Below are positions 1 to 9,699 of a DNA stretch of 64,000 nt, piece after piece. The first letter of the stretch is position 1, and each line of letters begins with the position of its first letter. Source of the stretch: Allobacillus salarius (lineage in GTDB: Bacteria; Bacillota; Bacilli; Bacillales; Alkalibacillaceae). The position numbers and the translations under genes are program-made. The notes beneath the pieces were generated by a model that ran no database searches, was not told the DNA's origin, and was given only the letters and a program-made list of their open reading frames with translations. The stretch is taken from the NCBI RefSeq assembly GCF_007559425.1, contig NZ_VMHE01000001.1, positions 124,001 through 188,000 on the forward strand, given 5' to 3'.

Positions 1-533
1 GGAATCGAGTTGACGGTCGCTGTAACGTCACGAAGTGCGTATAACTTCTTATCGGCAGGTGTTAAATTCCCAGATTGTCCGATAACAGAAACCTTTCTTT
101 CGTTAACGTTTTGAATAAACTCTTCTTTAGTTAGTTCGACATGAAATCCTGGCACAGATTCCAGTTTATCAATCGTTCCACCAGTATGGCCAAGACCTCT
201 TCCACTCATCTTCGCAACTGGCACACCGACGGAGGCTACAAGTGGTGCTAGAATTAATGTCGTCGTGTCACCTACGCCACCTGTGGAATGTTTATCGACT
301 TTCGTTCCTTCGATCTCTGATAAATCAATCATATCACCGGATTGTGCCATCGCCATCGTAATGGCTGCACGTTCTTCCTTGTTCATACCTTGAAAATAAA
401 GTGCCATCGCAAACGCACTCGCTTGATAATCAGGAATTTCTCCAGAGGTATAACCGTCTATAAAAAACTGGATTTCTTCTTGAGACAATTCTCCCCCATC
501 TCTTTTTTTGGCAATAATATCGTACATTCTCAT
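1..533 (-). CDS. pdp: Pyrimidine-nucleoside phosphorylase, N-terminal part (cut by window edge)
   Basis: Cleaves uridine, thymidine and deoxyuridine with phosphate to base plus (deoxy)ribose-1-phosphate in the cytosol. The visible 177 residues begin [10 protein letters not shown], as in the B. subtilis enzyme, and contain the phosphate-binding run KHSTGGVGD (about residues 81-89) and the [15 protein letters not shown] segment typical of the family. The remaining roughly 255 residues lie outside the window. A GGAGTG ribosome site precedes the ATG. The gene starts 15 bases after pupG stops and follows deoB and pupG on the same strand, so it is the last visible gene of a nucleoside-salvage operon whose sugar phosphate products go to DeoB. 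Confidence 0.95.
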   Translation of the reverse strand, partial: MRMYDIIAKKRDGGELSQEEIQFFIDGYTSGEIPDYQASAFAMALYFQGMNKEERAAITMAMAQSGDMIDLSEIEGTKVDKHSTGGVGDTTTLILAPLVASVGVPVAKMSGRGLGHTGGTIDKLESVPGFHVELTKEEFIQNVNERKVSVIGQSGNLTPADKKLYALRDVTATVNSI

Positions 534-548
534 ACTGTCCACTCCGAT

Positions 549-1370
549 CTACATTTTCTTTAAAATCGAGCGAACGATCTGGATGAAATCCTCTCGCACA
601 CGCTCAGTCGTCTCAATTACTTCTTCATGAGACAACGGTTGATCCAAAATACCTGCAGCCATGTTGGAAATACAAGAAATGCCCAATACTTTCATTCCCG
701 AATGGTTCGCAACAATTACCTCAGGTACAGTTGACATGCCAACAGCATCGCCACCTAATATACGCAACATTTTTACTTCACTACTTGTCTCATAAGTTGG
801 CCCGGAATTTCCTACATATACGCCTTTACGAATCGTCTGTCCGAGCTCGTTAGCTGTCTCTTCAGCAAGGTTGCGTAACGATTTACTATAAGCTTGGGAC
901 ATATCCGGGAACCGAGGTCCAAGTTCATCTGGATTAGGTCCAATTAATGGATTGGTACCCATCATATTAATATGATCTTGAATAATCATTAAATCTCCAG
1001 GTTCAAAATTTTCATTAATTCCACCTGCAGCGTTTGTAACAATTAATTGTTCAATGCCTAATGCATGCATCACCCGTACTGGGAACGTCACTGCTTCCAT
1101 CGGATAGCCTTCATAATAATGAAACCTACCTTGCATCGCTAAGACGGTTTGGCCTTCCAGTTCGCCAATCACTAATTGTCCCTCATGTCCAGCTACTGTT
1201 GATTTAGGAAAATGAGGAATCTGTTCATAAGGAATGGTCGTCGGTTCCTCGATATAATCAGCTAAAACACCTAACCCAGAACCAAGAATGAGTCCAATAT
1301 TAGGTTCCTGTTTGTTTAATTTTTGTTGAATAAATTGCTTTGCTTCTTCAATTTGATTCATTAACTGCAT
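549..1370 (-). CDS. pupG: Purine nucleoside phosphorylase I
   Basis: Phosphorolysis of guanosine/inosine nucleosides for purine salvage. The 273-residue protein is the usual length of the trimeric PNP family and shows GLILGSGLG near the N terminus, the phosphate/ribose-site run GRFHYYEG and the purine-site region NAAGGIN followed by GPTYETSSE and VGMSTVPEV. The start ATG is 8 bases after AAAGGGGAG. It lies 22 bases downstream of deoB and 15 upstream of pdp, giving the order deoB-pupG-pdp. The family assignment is firm; preference for guanosine and inosine over adenosine is inferred from family membership. Confidence 0.95.
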   Translation of the reverse strand: MQLMNQIEEAKQFIQQKLNKQEPNIGLILGSGLGVLADYIEEPTTIPYEQIPHFPKSTVAGHEGQLVIGELEGQTVLAMQGRFHYYEGYPMEAVTFPVRVMHALGIEQLIVTNAAGGINENFEPGDLMIIQDHINMMGTNPLIGPNPDELGPRFPDMSQAYSKSLRNLAEETANELGQTIRKGVYVGNSGPTYETSSEVKMLRILGGDAVGMSTVPEVIVANHSGMKVLGISCISNMAAGILDQPLSHEEVIETTERVREDFIQIVRSILKKM

Positions 1371-1392
1371 GAATATAACTCCCCTTTACTTG

Positions 1393-2568
1393 TTATCGAA
1401 TGTCTTTTAAAAAGCTTTCGCCATGCTCTGGTAACTTTATGTTGAAGTTATCTGCAATTGTCGCTCCAACATCTGCGAAAGTTTTACGAATCGGTAATTC
1501 TTCGCCTGTGTTGATATTCTTATGATGAACAAGCAAAGGAACATACTCTCTCGTATGGTCTGTACCGTGATGCACTGGATCATTACCATGATCCGCGGTG
1601 ATGATGAGTAAATCATCCTCTTTCAATTGTTCAAGCAGTTCTGGTAAACGTTCATCAAAAGCTTCCAAAGCTTCACCATATCCGATTGGATCTCTTCTAT
1701 GTCCGAATTTCGCATCAAAATCAACTAAATTTAAGAAACTGATTCCTGTGAAATCTGTTTTCATCGTTTCATGAATTTGATCCATTCCATCCATATTGTC
1801 TTTCGTGCGAATTGATTTTGTAATACCTTCACCGTCATAAATGTCTGAGATTTTTCCAATTGCAATCACATCATAATCGTTGTCCTTGAGTTCGTTCATC
1901 ACTGTGCGACCAAAAGGTTTTAGAGCATAATCGTGACGGTTAGATGTCCGTTCGAACTCGCCGGGTTTTCCTATAAAAGGTCGAGCGATGATCCGACCGA
2001 TCATATACGGCTCATCTTTCGTAATCTCTCTAGCATACTCGCAAATTTCATATAACTCATCGAGTGGAACTACTTCTTCATGAGCTGCGATTTGTAAGAC
2101 AGAATCAGCTGAAGTGTAAACAATTAATGCGCCTGTTTCAACATGCGCTTCACCTAATTCTTTAATAATTTCTGTACCGGATGCAGGTTTATTTCCAATA
2201 ATTTTGCGTCCGAATTTACTTTCAATTTTTTCAATGAGTTCATTTGGAAACCCATCTGGAAATGTACGGAAAGGCTGATCGATCCGAAGACCCATCATTT
2301 CCCAGTGTCCTGTCATCGTGTCCTTTCCGCTCGATGCTTCTTCCATCTTTGTGAAATGAGCTTGTGGTTGCTCAGCTTTTTCAATCCCTTGAATTTCACG
2401 GATGTTACTCAATCCGAGCTTACTCATATTCGGCATATTCAAGCCATTCATTTTCTCAGCTATGTGCCCGAGGGTATCCGCACCGACATCATTAAATTCT
2501 TTCGCATCAGGTGCTTCGCCAATTCCTACAGAATCCATAACAATTAAAAATACGCGTTTAAAATCCAT
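1393..2568 (-). CDS. deoB: Phosphopentomutase
   Basis: Interconverts (deoxy)ribose-1-phosphate and (deoxy)ribose-5-phosphate, linking nucleoside phosphorolysis to central metabolism. The 391 residues match the family length. The alkaline-phosphatase-superfamily metal motifs are visible: [13 protein letters not shown] at the N terminus, the catalytic Thr in [14 protein letters not shown], and the C-terminal ITADHGNDP plus [10 protein letters not shown] runs that carry the Mn ligands. The ATG follows CGGAGGAG. It lies 44 bases after xerD and before pupG and pdp, the same xerD-deoB-pupG order as in B. subtilis. Confidence 0.97.
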   Translation of the reverse strand: MDFKRVFLIVMDSVGIGEAPDAKEFNDVGADTLGHIAEKMNGLNMPNMSKLGLSNIREIQGIEKAEQPQAHFTKMEEASSGKDTMTGHWEMMGLRIDQPFRTFPDGFPNELIEKIESKFGRKIIGNKPASGTEIIKELGEAHVETGALIVYTSADSVLQIAAHEEVVPLDELYEICEYAREITKDEPYMIGRIIARPFIGKPGEFERTSNRHDYALKPFGRTVMNELKDNDYDVIAIGKISDIYDGEGITKSIRTKDNMDGMDQIHETMKTDFTGISFLNLVDFDAKFGHRRDPIGYGEALEAFDERLPELLEQLKEDDLLIITADHGNDPVHHGTDHTREYVPLLVHHKNINTGEELPIRKTFADVGATIADNFNIKLPEHGESFLKDIR

Positions 2569-2612
2569 AAAAAACTCCTCCGTTTTTAAATAAGTAAAGT
2601 TGCCAATTCGTA

Positions 2613-3500
2613 TTATGCCCGAGGATGATAGGTATGATAAATATCCTTTAACCTTGTTTTTGTCACATGAGTGTATATTTGAGTCGTTGAAATGTCCGAG
2701 TGACCCAACATTTCTTGGACAGCCCGTAAGTCAGCTCCATTTTCTAATAAATGTGTTGCAAAAGAATGACGCAACATATGTGGGGATACTTCTTTTTGAA
2801 TGCCTTTCTTTAAAACAATTCCCTTTAACACTTTCCAAAAACCTTGTCGGCTCATCGGGTTTCCATGGTGATTCAGAAAAAGAGCATCTGATTGCTTTTT
2901 CTTCTCCAATTGAGAACGAGCATTCTCCACATAATCTTCGATTGCTTTTTGTGCATGTTTTCCGAGTGGCACAATTCGTTCTTTTCCACCTTTACCCGTT
3001 ATACGGACAAATCCCATTGTTAAATGAAGATCATCCAACTCTAATGATAACAGTTCGGAAATTCTGAGACCGGTTGCATAAAGCATCTCCAACATTGCTT
3101 TATTCCTAAGATCAAACGGTGAGTCACCTTGAATATCGAGCAATGACTCTACTTCCTCGCTTGAAAGTACTTTTGGCAACATCCGTTCTTTCTTAGGCGT
3201 TTCGATATGTAAGCTCGGATCATGCTCTGCTAAACGCTCATAAATTAAAAAATGATGAAAAGAACGAATGGTTGATATAATTCGAGAAATTGAAGCCGTC
3301 GATTTATTTTGTTCTTTTAATGAGAGTAGAAAATGTTTAATGTGCGGTCGCTCAATCTGTTTAACTTCATGCAATGTATATTCGTTTGTCAAAAATGAAT
3401 AATACTGCTTTAAATCTCTTTCATAAGATTTAACCGTGTTTTCTGCCAACCCTTTTTCAATCGTCAAATAGTGAACAAAATCAGCAATTTCATTATCCAT
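2613..3500 (-). CDS. xerD: Site-specific tyrosine recombinase XerD
   Basis: With XerC-type partners it resolves chromosome dimers at dif. The chosen ATG gives 295 residues, the normal XerD length, and has GGGAG 9 bases upstream; a longer reading frame of 24 more codons lacks a good site and family support. The SAM-like core-binding domain occupies about residues 1-90. The catalytic domain contains the tyrosine-recombinase set: R in [10 protein letters not shown] in [20 protein letters not shown] in [15 protein letters not shown] with the nucleophilic Tyr. It lies between fur and deoB. Confidence 0.96.
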   Translation of the reverse strand: MDNEIADFVHYLTIEKGLAENTVKSYERDLKQYYSFLTNEYTLHEVKQIERPHIKHFLLSLKEQNKSTASISRIISTIRSFHHFLIYERLAEHDPSLHIETPKKERMLPKVLSSEEVESLLDIQGDSPFDLRNKAMLEMLYATGLRISELLSLELDDLHLTMGFVRITGKGGKERIVPLGKHAQKAIEDYVENARSQLEKKKQSDALFLNHHGNPMSRQGFWKVLKGIVLKKGIQKEVSPHMLRHSFATHLLENGADLRAVQEMLGHSDISTTQIYTHVTKTRLKDIYHTYHPRA

Positions 3501-3675
3501 AACGGTATCTCCCTCAAATGATGTGACGTAAAAAAGGCTATAGTTAGAATTTATCATACTACAGCCCTTCATTTCACTTAAAAACTCTATAATATATTAG
3601 AGAACATTTAAGAAAATTAAAAAGATGAACTCGAATGTACCGAGACCATCTTATCAATTGCTATTTTATGATACC

Positions 3676-4134
3676 TTACGAATTCACTTTACTTGTTATT
3701 GTTTGGCATTGTTCACAAACACCATGAAAGGTTAAACGGTGGTCTTTCACTTCAAAAGACCATCTTGATTGAACAATGGCTTCAACATCACCGAGTAAAT
3801 CTTCTTCAATTTCTTTAACGGAGCCACATTCTACACAAACGAGGTGGTGGTGAAAATGTTCCGCCCCCTCTTTTCTAAGATCATAACGTGAGACACCGTC
3901 GCCGAAATTGATTTTATCAACCACTTTTAGTTCAGATAATAATTCCAACGTACGGTATACAGTGGCTAGACCAATCTCTGGGGCTTTTTCCTTTACGAGG
4001 AGATAAACATCTTCAGCACTTAAGTGGTCTTCTTCATGTTCAAGTAATACACGCACAGTGGCTTCGCGCTGTGGTGTCAATTTATAGCTTTGAGATGAAA
4101 GTTGCTTTTTGATCTTTTCAATGCGATTCTCCAC
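3676..4134 (-). CDS. fur: Ferric uptake regulator Fur
   Basis: Iron-dependent repressor of the Fur/PerR/Zur family, 152 residues. The winged-helix N-terminal half includes KLTPQREATVRVLL and LATVYRTLELL. The dimerisation half carries the His-rich metal site HFHHHLVC and two CxxC zinc pairs (CVEC and CEQC). The start is GTG with GAGAGGTG upstream. A consensus sigma-A promoter and two metalloregulator-like boxes lie directly upstream. The position between spoIIM and xerD matches B. subtilis Fur rather than PerR or Zur, which is the main reason for choosing Fur among the paralogues. Confidence 0.93.
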   Translation of the reverse strand: MENRIEKIKKQLSSQSYKLTPQREATVRVLLEHEEDHLSAEDVYLLVKEKAPEIGLATVYRTLELLSELKVVDKINFGDGVSRYDLRKEGAEHFHHHLVCVECGSVKEIEEDLLGDVEAIVQSRWSFEVKDHRLTFHGVCEQCQTITSKVNS

Positions 4135-4169
4135 TTATATGCACCTCTCCTCTTACTCGTTCAAGGTTT

Positions 4170-4198
4170 ATTATAAGTAAGAGTCGTAAACATGTCAA
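4170..4198 (-). promoter_or_regulatory. Consensus sigma-A promoter of fur
   Basis: On the minus strand TTGACA (4193-4198) and TATAAT (4170-4175) are separated by exactly 17 bases. Both hexamers match the consensus perfectly. It lies about 35 bases upstream of the fur start. Confidence 0.9.
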
Positions 4199-4222
4199 AT
4201 TAAAATGATTATTAATAGCAGA

Positions 4223-4254
4223 TTATAATAAATATCTGAAGATAATCATTATTA
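4223..4254. promoter_or_regulatory. Fur/PerR-type operator region upstream of fur
   Basis: Two overlapping-style 7-1-7 inverted repeats are seen: 4240-4254 matches the Fur box TGATAATNATTATCA at 12 of 14 informative positions, and 4223-4237 matches the PerR box TTATAATNATTATAA at 11 of 14. They are upstream of the fur promoter and reach the stop of spoIIM. In B. subtilis fur is repressed by PerR; whether the same holds here is inference. Confidence 0.5.
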
Positions 4255-4881
4255 ATTGATAACTAAGTGGATCGCTTGGCTAGAAATTAAAATTTCAACA
4301 ACACATCCTGCCAAAAGAATACAGAAAGAAATGGCAAGGTTTTTGAAATAACTACTCAACACTTCACCGATAGAAGTTTTGTTTCCTAGTCGGCTAAATA
4401 ATAGTCGCATGACGCGAATACTGAAAATCATACTCCCAGCAGCCAAGAACAAGTAAGCCGGTATTATCAATAGATTTTGTGGAGCGATCGATACAAGCGA
4501 GATAAAAAATCCATCCCAAGCCAATTGGTGGACGAGAAAGCCGACAGTGAAACCGACAACTACACCTTTTAAAAATAATAAAAACCATACAATGGGCAGA
4601 CCCACAAACGATAAACCAAATAAGAATAGAAATATCATATATTTACCATGCGTATATAAGATATTCAAAAAGCTATCCAAAACCGCTTGATCTGTTGGTC
4701 TCTCCAACATTTGAAAATAGTTTTCGACAAAAAACAACAAATCTTGTTGTTGTAAAAAGTTTAAGTTTCCGACCAAATTGGCCCCAAAAATCACACCTAT
4801 TACAAATAAGACAAATAGAAAGACATACAGACTAATATAAGGTTCAATTGTATATAATGACCCTTTGATCCATCGCTTCAT
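4252..4881 (-). CDS. spoIIM: Stage II sporulation protein M
   Basis: Membrane component of the SpoIIDMP peptidoglycan-degrading machine needed for engulfment of the forespore. The 209-residue protein begins with a short basic segment, then has about five hydrophobic segments (roughly residues 15-40, 75-95, 98-120, 125-155 and 178-205), as expected for SpoIIM. The ATG has GGGGGATC upstream. It sits between fur and the endonuclease Q-like gene, the conserved Bacillus position. No clear sigma-E promoter could be fixed upstream, although a CATAGATT element resembling a -10 is present near 4920. Confidence 0.92.
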   Translation of the reverse strand: MKRWIKGSLYTIEPYISLYVFLFVLFVIGVIFGANLVGNLNFLQQQDLLFFVENYFQMLERPTDQAVLDSFLNILYTHGKYMIFLFLFGLSFVGLPIVWFLLFLKGVVVGFTVGFLVHQLAWDGFFISLVSIAPQNLLIIPAYLFLAAGSMIFSIRVMRLLFSRLGNKTSIGEVLSSYFKNLAISFCILLAGCVVEILISSQAIHLVIN

Positions 4882-4956
4882 TCTAGATCCCCCAATCTCA
4901 ATTTCCTATTAAAAATCTATGTGAGGAATCTTAAAACTAGAACGAAAGATCGTGAA

Positions 4957-6123
4957 TTAATCGATGATTTTCCCGTAAACTCCGCCGCCACCAGCTTGCA
5001 CAGAGATTTTTCCTTCTCGTAAATCTAATATTTTTCTAGCAATTCGCTCGTTGGAGTTTTCCTTCAACTGTTCGAAGCTAGCTCGATGAATAATATACAT
5101 ATCATGATGTAAATGCTCCCTCAACCGTTCAAGCGTCTTCGGGCCCAAACCAGGGATATAATCTAAAGGAACTTGATGAATATAAGGTGGTCGTTCCGTA
5201 TAAGAACTATCTTCCGTAGACAAATCCTTTATGCGCTCGCTTACCCCTCGAATAACATTTGTCGATCCGCAGTTAGGACAGACCGTCCCGATAATCTCCG
5301 TAGTCTCGCATTTTTTACACACTGAATGATGATATTTTCCTAAATGAGGATTCATCCCATAATTTGCTTGAATTTTTCTTCCTGCTTCATTCTTTAACGC
5401 TTTTGCAAATTCATTGAACGTAGCTTCTTTTAATTCCAATGCGTTGTATTCACGTGCAATTTTTTCCAATGAATGAGCATCCGAATTCGTAAGGAATGGA
5501 TAAGCTTTAATTTCTTCGATGTTTCGAACCATGTTTGTATCTGAGCTTAACCCTAATTCAACGGCATCGATCAGAGTTGGGTCAAAGACTTCTGTCAGGC
5601 TTTTTTTCACACCTTTGCCGTACAAACTTTTAAACGGCGTAAAGATATGTGCGGGAATAAATAATCCTTCTAATTCTTTGACCTTCTCTTGAAGTGCTTT
5701 TCCATCGACATATATTCGTTGAGAGCTTAGTTCCGGATTACTGACGTGTTGACGATACCATTGGGAAAAGTTTTTCATTCGCTCAACCGTTGCAAAAAAG
5801 CAGAGGATATGAATTGGTCCACTACTACTTGAATCGTAAATTTCAATTTCCGAGCCTAGTAAAACCGTTACCGATCCATTGGAGATACCGCCATCAGGCA
5901 ATTCGATATACTTCTTATTCTGTACAGAAAGTTCAATTTCTTCGAGAACAGCGGGCACGTGGGCATCGATAATCCCAATCAAATCCAACCCCTTCTTCTC
6001 TTTGACGAATTCCATGATTGTTGAAAGCCTTAATTGATTGGAGGCGGAGATTTTCACCGGTTTCCCATGCATAGTTTCTCCGATATGAATATGGATGTCT
6101 GCATAGTAAGTTGATAAACTCAA
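4957..6123 (-). CDS. yqxK: Endonuclease Q-like PHP-domain protein (YqxK)
   Basis: 388 residues resembling the endonuclease Q family, enzymes that nick DNA 5' of deaminated bases. The N-terminal PHP domain shows the metal motif YADIHIHIG, later IIDAHVP, PAHIFTP and a C-terminal NSDAHS. A zinc ribbon with CKKC and CPNC follows at about residues 265-285, then a helix-hairpin-helix run IPGLGPKTLERL near residue 330 that fits DNA binding. The start is TTG with AAGGAAG upstream, 3 bases after nudF, so the two are translationally close. Activity on uracil or hypoxanthine is known for archaeal relatives and only inferred here. Confidence 0.88.
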   Translation of the reverse strand: MSLSTYYADIHIHIGETMHGKPVKISASNQLRLSTIMEFVKEKKGLDLIGIIDAHVPAVLEEIELSVQNKKYIELPDGGISNGSVTVLLGSEIEIYDSSSSGPIHILCFFATVERMKNFSQWYRQHVSNPELSSQRIYVDGKALQEKVKELEGLFIPAHIFTPFKSLYGKGVKKSLTEVFDPTLIDAVELGLSSDTNMVRNIEEIKAYPFLTNSDAHSLEKIAREYNALELKEATFNEFAKALKNEAGRKIQANYGMNPHLGKYHHSVCKKCETTEIIGTVCPNCGSTNVIRGVSERIKDLSTEDSSYTERPPYIHQVPLDYIPGLGPKTLERLREHLHHDMYIIHRASFEQLKENSNERIARKILDLREGKISVQAGGGGVYGKIID

Positions 6124-6126
6124 TTG

Positions 6127-6669
6127 CTACACTTCCTTCATTAAGGCGTAATACACAGCATGGACTGTTTTGGCATCGTGAATTCTTTCTTGTTTAATAT
6201 ATTCAATCGCTTCTGTTGGAGTAAGTTCTATTAATTCAACGAATTCATCGTCATCTCCCAATGATTGTTCTTCTACTTTATAGAGGTCTTTTGCTAAAAA
6301 TAGCTCAATCTTTTCATCCGCAAAACCAGGTGAAGTGTAGTAAGACATAATAAAGTCAAACTGACGTGCTGCATATCCTGTTTCTTCTTCTAATTCACGT
6401 GCAGCTGTTTTAACTGATTCTTCTCCAGGTTCTAGTTTCCCAGCCGGAATTTCAATTATGCTTTTTCCTAAGGGCTTACGGTATTGCTCAACCATGATTA
6501 TTTTTCCTTCACCCGTCATCGCTAATATGGCAACTGCACCTGGGTGGCGAACAATCTCCCGCTTCGACGTCTTCTTATTTGGTAAAATGACATCGTCAAT
6601 CTCTAAATCAATGATTTTTCCTTCATAAACCTTTTCGGTGTGTACTGTTTTTTCTTCAAACTTATTCAC
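6127..6669 (-). CDS. nudF: ADP-ribose pyrophosphatase (Nudix hydrolase)
   Basis: Hydrolyses ADP-ribose to AMP and ribose-5-phosphate. The 180-residue protein has the full Nudix box (GX5EX7REUXEEXGU) starting at GKLEPGEES and ending EEETGY. A downstream SPGFADEKIELFLA segment is characteristic of the ADP-ribose subfamily. The start is GTG, 8 bases after GGAGG; the ATG just upstream runs straight into a stop. It is the first gene of a minus-strand group with yqxK and possibly spoIIM, in the same order as B. subtilis. Confidence 0.94.
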   Translation of the reverse strand: MNKFEEKTVHTEKVYEGKIIDLEIDDVILPNKKTSKREIVRHPGAVAILAMTGEGKIIMVEQYRKPLGKSIIEIPAGKLEPGEESVKTAARELEEETGYAARQFDFIMSYYTSPGFADEKIELFLAKDLYKVEEQSLGDDDEFVELIELTPTEAIEYIKQERIHDAKTVHAVYYALMKEV

Positions 6670-6777
6670 TTTACATGCCTCCTGCTATTGATTCATTTTA
6701 CCATAATCATAAGTATCCAATCATTTGTCTTTCCTATTCTTCAATTCTACAATGAATAATAAAGGAGTGAAAATTCG

Positions 6778-7701
6778 ATGAAAAAACGTAGACTTGGAAA
6801 CTCGAACCTTCATGTCAGTGAAATTGGCTTAGGTTGTATGAGTCTTGGCACAGATGTCAATCGTGCAAAGGATATCATCCATGAAGCCATTCAATCAGGA
6901 ATTAATTATTTAGATACTGCAGATTTATATGATTTTGGCGAAAACGAAAAAATTGTAGGACAAGCCATTAAAGGACGACGCGATGACGTGGTCATTGCGA
7001 CGAAAGGTGGTAACCACTTTGATAAAGACAAAAAAGATTGGTTTTGGGACCCATCGAAAACATATTTGAAAGAAGCGGTTAAAAATAGCCTACATCGTTT
7101 AGGAATTGATGAAATTGATTTATATCAATTACATGGGGGCACAATTGAGGATCCTTTCGATGAAGTTCTTGAAGCGTTAGAAGAAATGCAGCAAGAGGGA
7201 TTAATTCGCTATTATGGAATCTCTTCTATTCGTCCAAATGTTATTCAGCAATTTTCCGATCATTCGAAGATTGTGAGTAATATGATGCAGTATAGTTTAC
7301 TCGATCGTCGTCCGGAAGAATTTGAAGATATCCTTCATGATCACGAAGTAAGCATTATGGCCAGAGGAAGCTTAGCTAAAGGAATGCTTACAGATGATGG
7401 AATGAAAAAATGGGAACAAAAAGGCCAAGATGGTTTTCTTGATTATTCAGGGAAAGAATTGCGCCATACGATTAAGGAATTGCTTGCATTATCAAAAGAA
7501 AGTGGTCAACCATTACAGTCACTTGCGATGGCTTATTTATTTAATAACAAAGCACTTGGAAGCTTAGTAATTGGCGCAAGTGAAGCAAGTCAGGTTGAAC
7601 AAAACATGAAGGCTTATGAACAAGCATCGATTTCTGATGAATTGTACGAAGAGTTAAGAAAAATAACGAAATCGCAACGCTATGAAAGTCATAGGGTTTA
7701 A
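6778..7701 (+). CDS. yqkF: Aldo/keto reductase (YqkF-like)
   Basis: NADPH-dependent oxidoreductase of the AKR superfamily, 307 residues. The catalytic tetrad can be read in order: Asp and Tyr in LDTADLYDFGENE, Lys in IATKGG and His in YQLHGG. A family-typical VIGAS cofactor segment lies near residue 265. The physiological substrate is unknown. The ATG follows AAAGGAGTG. It is divergent from nudF, as is yqkF in B. subtilis, and ends at a strong terminator, so it is probably monocistronic. Confidence 0.9.
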   Translation: MKKRRLGNSNLHVSEIGLGCMSLGTDVNRAKDIIHEAIQSGINYLDTADLYDFGENEKIVGQAIKGRRDDVVIATKGGNHFDKDKKDWFWDPSKTYLKEAVKNSLHRLGIDEIDLYQLHGGTIEDPFDEVLEALEEMQQEGLIRYYGISSIRPNVIQQFSDHSKIVSNMMQYSLLDRRPEEFEDILHDHEVSIMARGSLAKGMLTDDGMKKWEQKGQDGFLDYSGKELRHTIKELLALSKESGQPLQSLAMAYLFNNKALGSLVIGASEASQVEQNMKAYEQASISDELYEELRKITKSQRYESHRV

Positions 7702-7706
7702 ATAAA

Positions 7707-7748
7707 ACGGGATTGATCACTACAATAGAGATCAATCCCGTTCTTTTT
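7707..7748. terminator. Bidirectional terminator between yqkF and the MBL hydrolase gene
   Basis: Perfect 12-base inverted repeat (7707-7718 and 7730-7741) with T-rich flanks on both strands, so it can end both convergent genes. Confidence 0.88.
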
Positions 7749-7757
7749 AATTATAAG

Positions 7758-8732
7758 TTACTTTTGATGTGTCATCGTCGGTGCATAGTAACTTACACCG
7801 TTGGATTCTACATTATTGACCGCACCGATACTTTCAAGATAATCCAATTGTCCAATTGTTTCAGACATTGTTAATCCAAATTGCGATTCATACTGTCTGG
7901 CAAATAACCACGTACAAATCTCATACGGTGTCAGAGGGCCTTTTTCTTTTAAATAAACCAATACGTTTTCTGCCCGCTTCGCCTGTCTTTCAAGTCTTCG
8001 TTCGATCAACTCTTTATGCCCACGAAACGGATTCCCGTGTCCCGGGAGAAACTGCTCGACGTCATATTCCAGAAGTTTTGCTAATGATTTTCTGTATTCC
8101 AATAATGGTTTCGGCCTTGCGTCACCTTTATTCTCTGGTGGTTCTAATAATGGATTGGAAGATATATGCTTTAACAACACATCTCCGACGATCATTTGCC
8201 GATTCGTTTCATCCCAAAAAGATAAATGACTCTGTGCATGTCCCGGTGTTTCGATTACTCTCATGCCGGGAATTCCCTCAATAATATCACCTTCAGACAA
8301 ATAGTGATGCAGTTTACTTTTAGAAGAAAACTTTTTTGTAACTGCTATCGTTTTTTCAATGTTACGAAAACGTTGGGGTACATCCCACTTTTCATATAAA
8401 TCATTAAAAAAGTCACGATACCCTTCGAAAAATCGATCGGATTGATTCAACCATGGCTCAACCAATCGGTGTCCATAAACAATTGGTTCGTGTTCGAATC
8501 GTCCAGTAAGTCCTATATGATCAGGGTGATGATGGGTCAAAATAATTTGTTCGATATCGGATGGTTGTAAGTTAATTTCTTTAAGACCCTTTACAAACTG
8601 GTCCCACGCTTCATCAGTATTCACACCTGCATCAATTAATGAGACCGATTCACCTTTATAAACATACATGTGTACATCACCTACGGCATAAGGTGTCGTA
8701 ACAGTAATTTGATGGATTGAATGATTTATCAA
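7758..8732 (-). CDS. MBL-fold metallo-hydrolase (YqjP-like)
   Basis: 324 residues. The metallo-beta-lactamase signature THHHPDHIG (about residue 65) binds two metal ions, with further ligands in ETPGHAQSHLSFWD, VGDVL and PGHGNPFRGH. A C-terminal winged-helix-like extension follows residue 240, as in the YqjP/LACTB2 group of hydrolases. Substrate unknown. The TTG start has AAGGAG upstream; no ATG fits. It is convergent with yqkF and divergent from the glycerophosphodiesterase gene, so it is likely transcribed alone. Confidence 0.85.
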   Translation of the reverse strand: MINHSIHQITVTTPYAVGDVHMYVYKGESVSLIDAGVNTDEAWDQFVKGLKEINLQPSDIEQIILTHHHPDHIGLTGRFEHEPIVYGHRLVEPWLNQSDRFFEGYRDFFNDLYEKWDVPQRFRNIEKTIAVTKKFSSKSKLHHYLSEGDIIEGIPGMRVIETPGHAQSHLSFWDETNRQMIVGDVLLKHISSNPLLEPPENKGDARPKPLLEYRKSLAKLLEYDVEQFLPGHGNPFRGHKELIERRLERQAKRAENVLVYLKEKGPLTPYEICTWLFARQYESQFGLTMSETIGQLDYLESIGAVNNVESNGVSYYAPTMTHQK

Positions 8733-8904
8733 TAGTAGGCTCCTTCCGTCTGGTTGATTGAATGGTTATTCATTTAATTATACTACAAAATTATTTTCAG
8801 ATGTGAATGAAAAGAAAATTCATCTTACAACTAGCTTGATTATTGACTTTTAGTAATCTATACAAGACAATCAAAACAGATAACGATTTGAGGTGTTTTT
8901 TGCT

Positions 8905-9657
8905 GTGACACAAATTATCGCTCACCGAGGCGCGAGTAAATTTGCTCCGGAAAACACCCTTGCCGCATTTCAATTGGCAGAAAAAATGGGCGCAGATGGT
9001 ATAGAGCTGGATATCCATCTGACCAAAGATCAAATTCCTGTCATTATACACGATACTGATATTAAACGTACAACGAATGGGCGAGGGTTTGTACAAAAAT
9101 TTACGTATAAAGAACTCCAGCAATACGATGCTGGAAGTTGGTTCAGTGAACGGTTTTCCGATGAACGAATCCTTTCATTGGAAGAGTTTTTCGCATGGAT
9201 TTTACCAAAAGACTTATTCGTAAACATTGAGATGAAAACAAAAGTCATCAGATACCCAAATATCGAAAAAATTGTGTTCCAATTAATCCGTGAATATGGC
9301 TTAGAAAACCGTGTAATCATTTCAAGCTTTAACCCACACACACTTTATCGTATGCGGGAGCTTCATCCTAACATTGAACTAGCTCTTTTAAGTAAAGTAG
9401 CCTTCAGAAACATACAACAATACTTAGCTGATACAGGCGCAAATGTTATGCACATTAAATCACGTCTATTATCCTCAAGAATGGTTCGCGCAATGAATCA
9501 TCATGATATTCCTTTTCGTGTATATACCGTAAATAGAAAAAGCACTTTTAAGCAATGTGTCGATAAAAATGCGGCTGGAATCATAACCGACCGTCCAGAC
9601 TTGTTTTCCATGAACGAAACTGTTCATCAAAATGAACAACATCTGGACGAATTATAA
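8905..9657 (+). CDS. Glycerophosphodiester phosphodiesterase family protein
   Basis: Predicted to hydrolyse glycerophosphodiesters to glycerol-3-phosphate and an alcohol. The 250 residues form a GDPD TIM barrel: AHRGASKFAPENT near the N terminus, ELDIHLTKDQIPVIIHD with the metal-binding acidic residues, NIEMK, and ITDRPDLF near the C terminus. GTG at 8905 is preferred because GAGGTG lies 9 bases upstream; an earlier in-frame GTG at 8893 falls inside that ribosome site. There is no signal peptide, so it is probably cytosolic, like YqiK-type enzymes rather than secreted GlpQ. Confidence 0.9.
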   Translation: MTQIIAHRGASKFAPENTLAAFQLAEKMGADGIELDIHLTKDQIPVIIHDTDIKRTTNGRGFVQKFTYKELQQYDAGSWFSERFSDERILSLEEFFAWILPKDLFVNIEMKTKVIRYPNIEKIVFQLIREYGLENRVIISSFNPHTLYRMRELHPNIELALLSKVAFRNIQQYLADTGANVMHIKSRLLSSRMVRAMNHHDIPFRVYTVNRKSTFKQCVDKNAAGIITDRPDLFSMNETVHQNEQHLDEL

Positions 9658-9699
9658 TTAGATAAACATAAACTATTGAATTAAGGGTGGAAGTCAATC

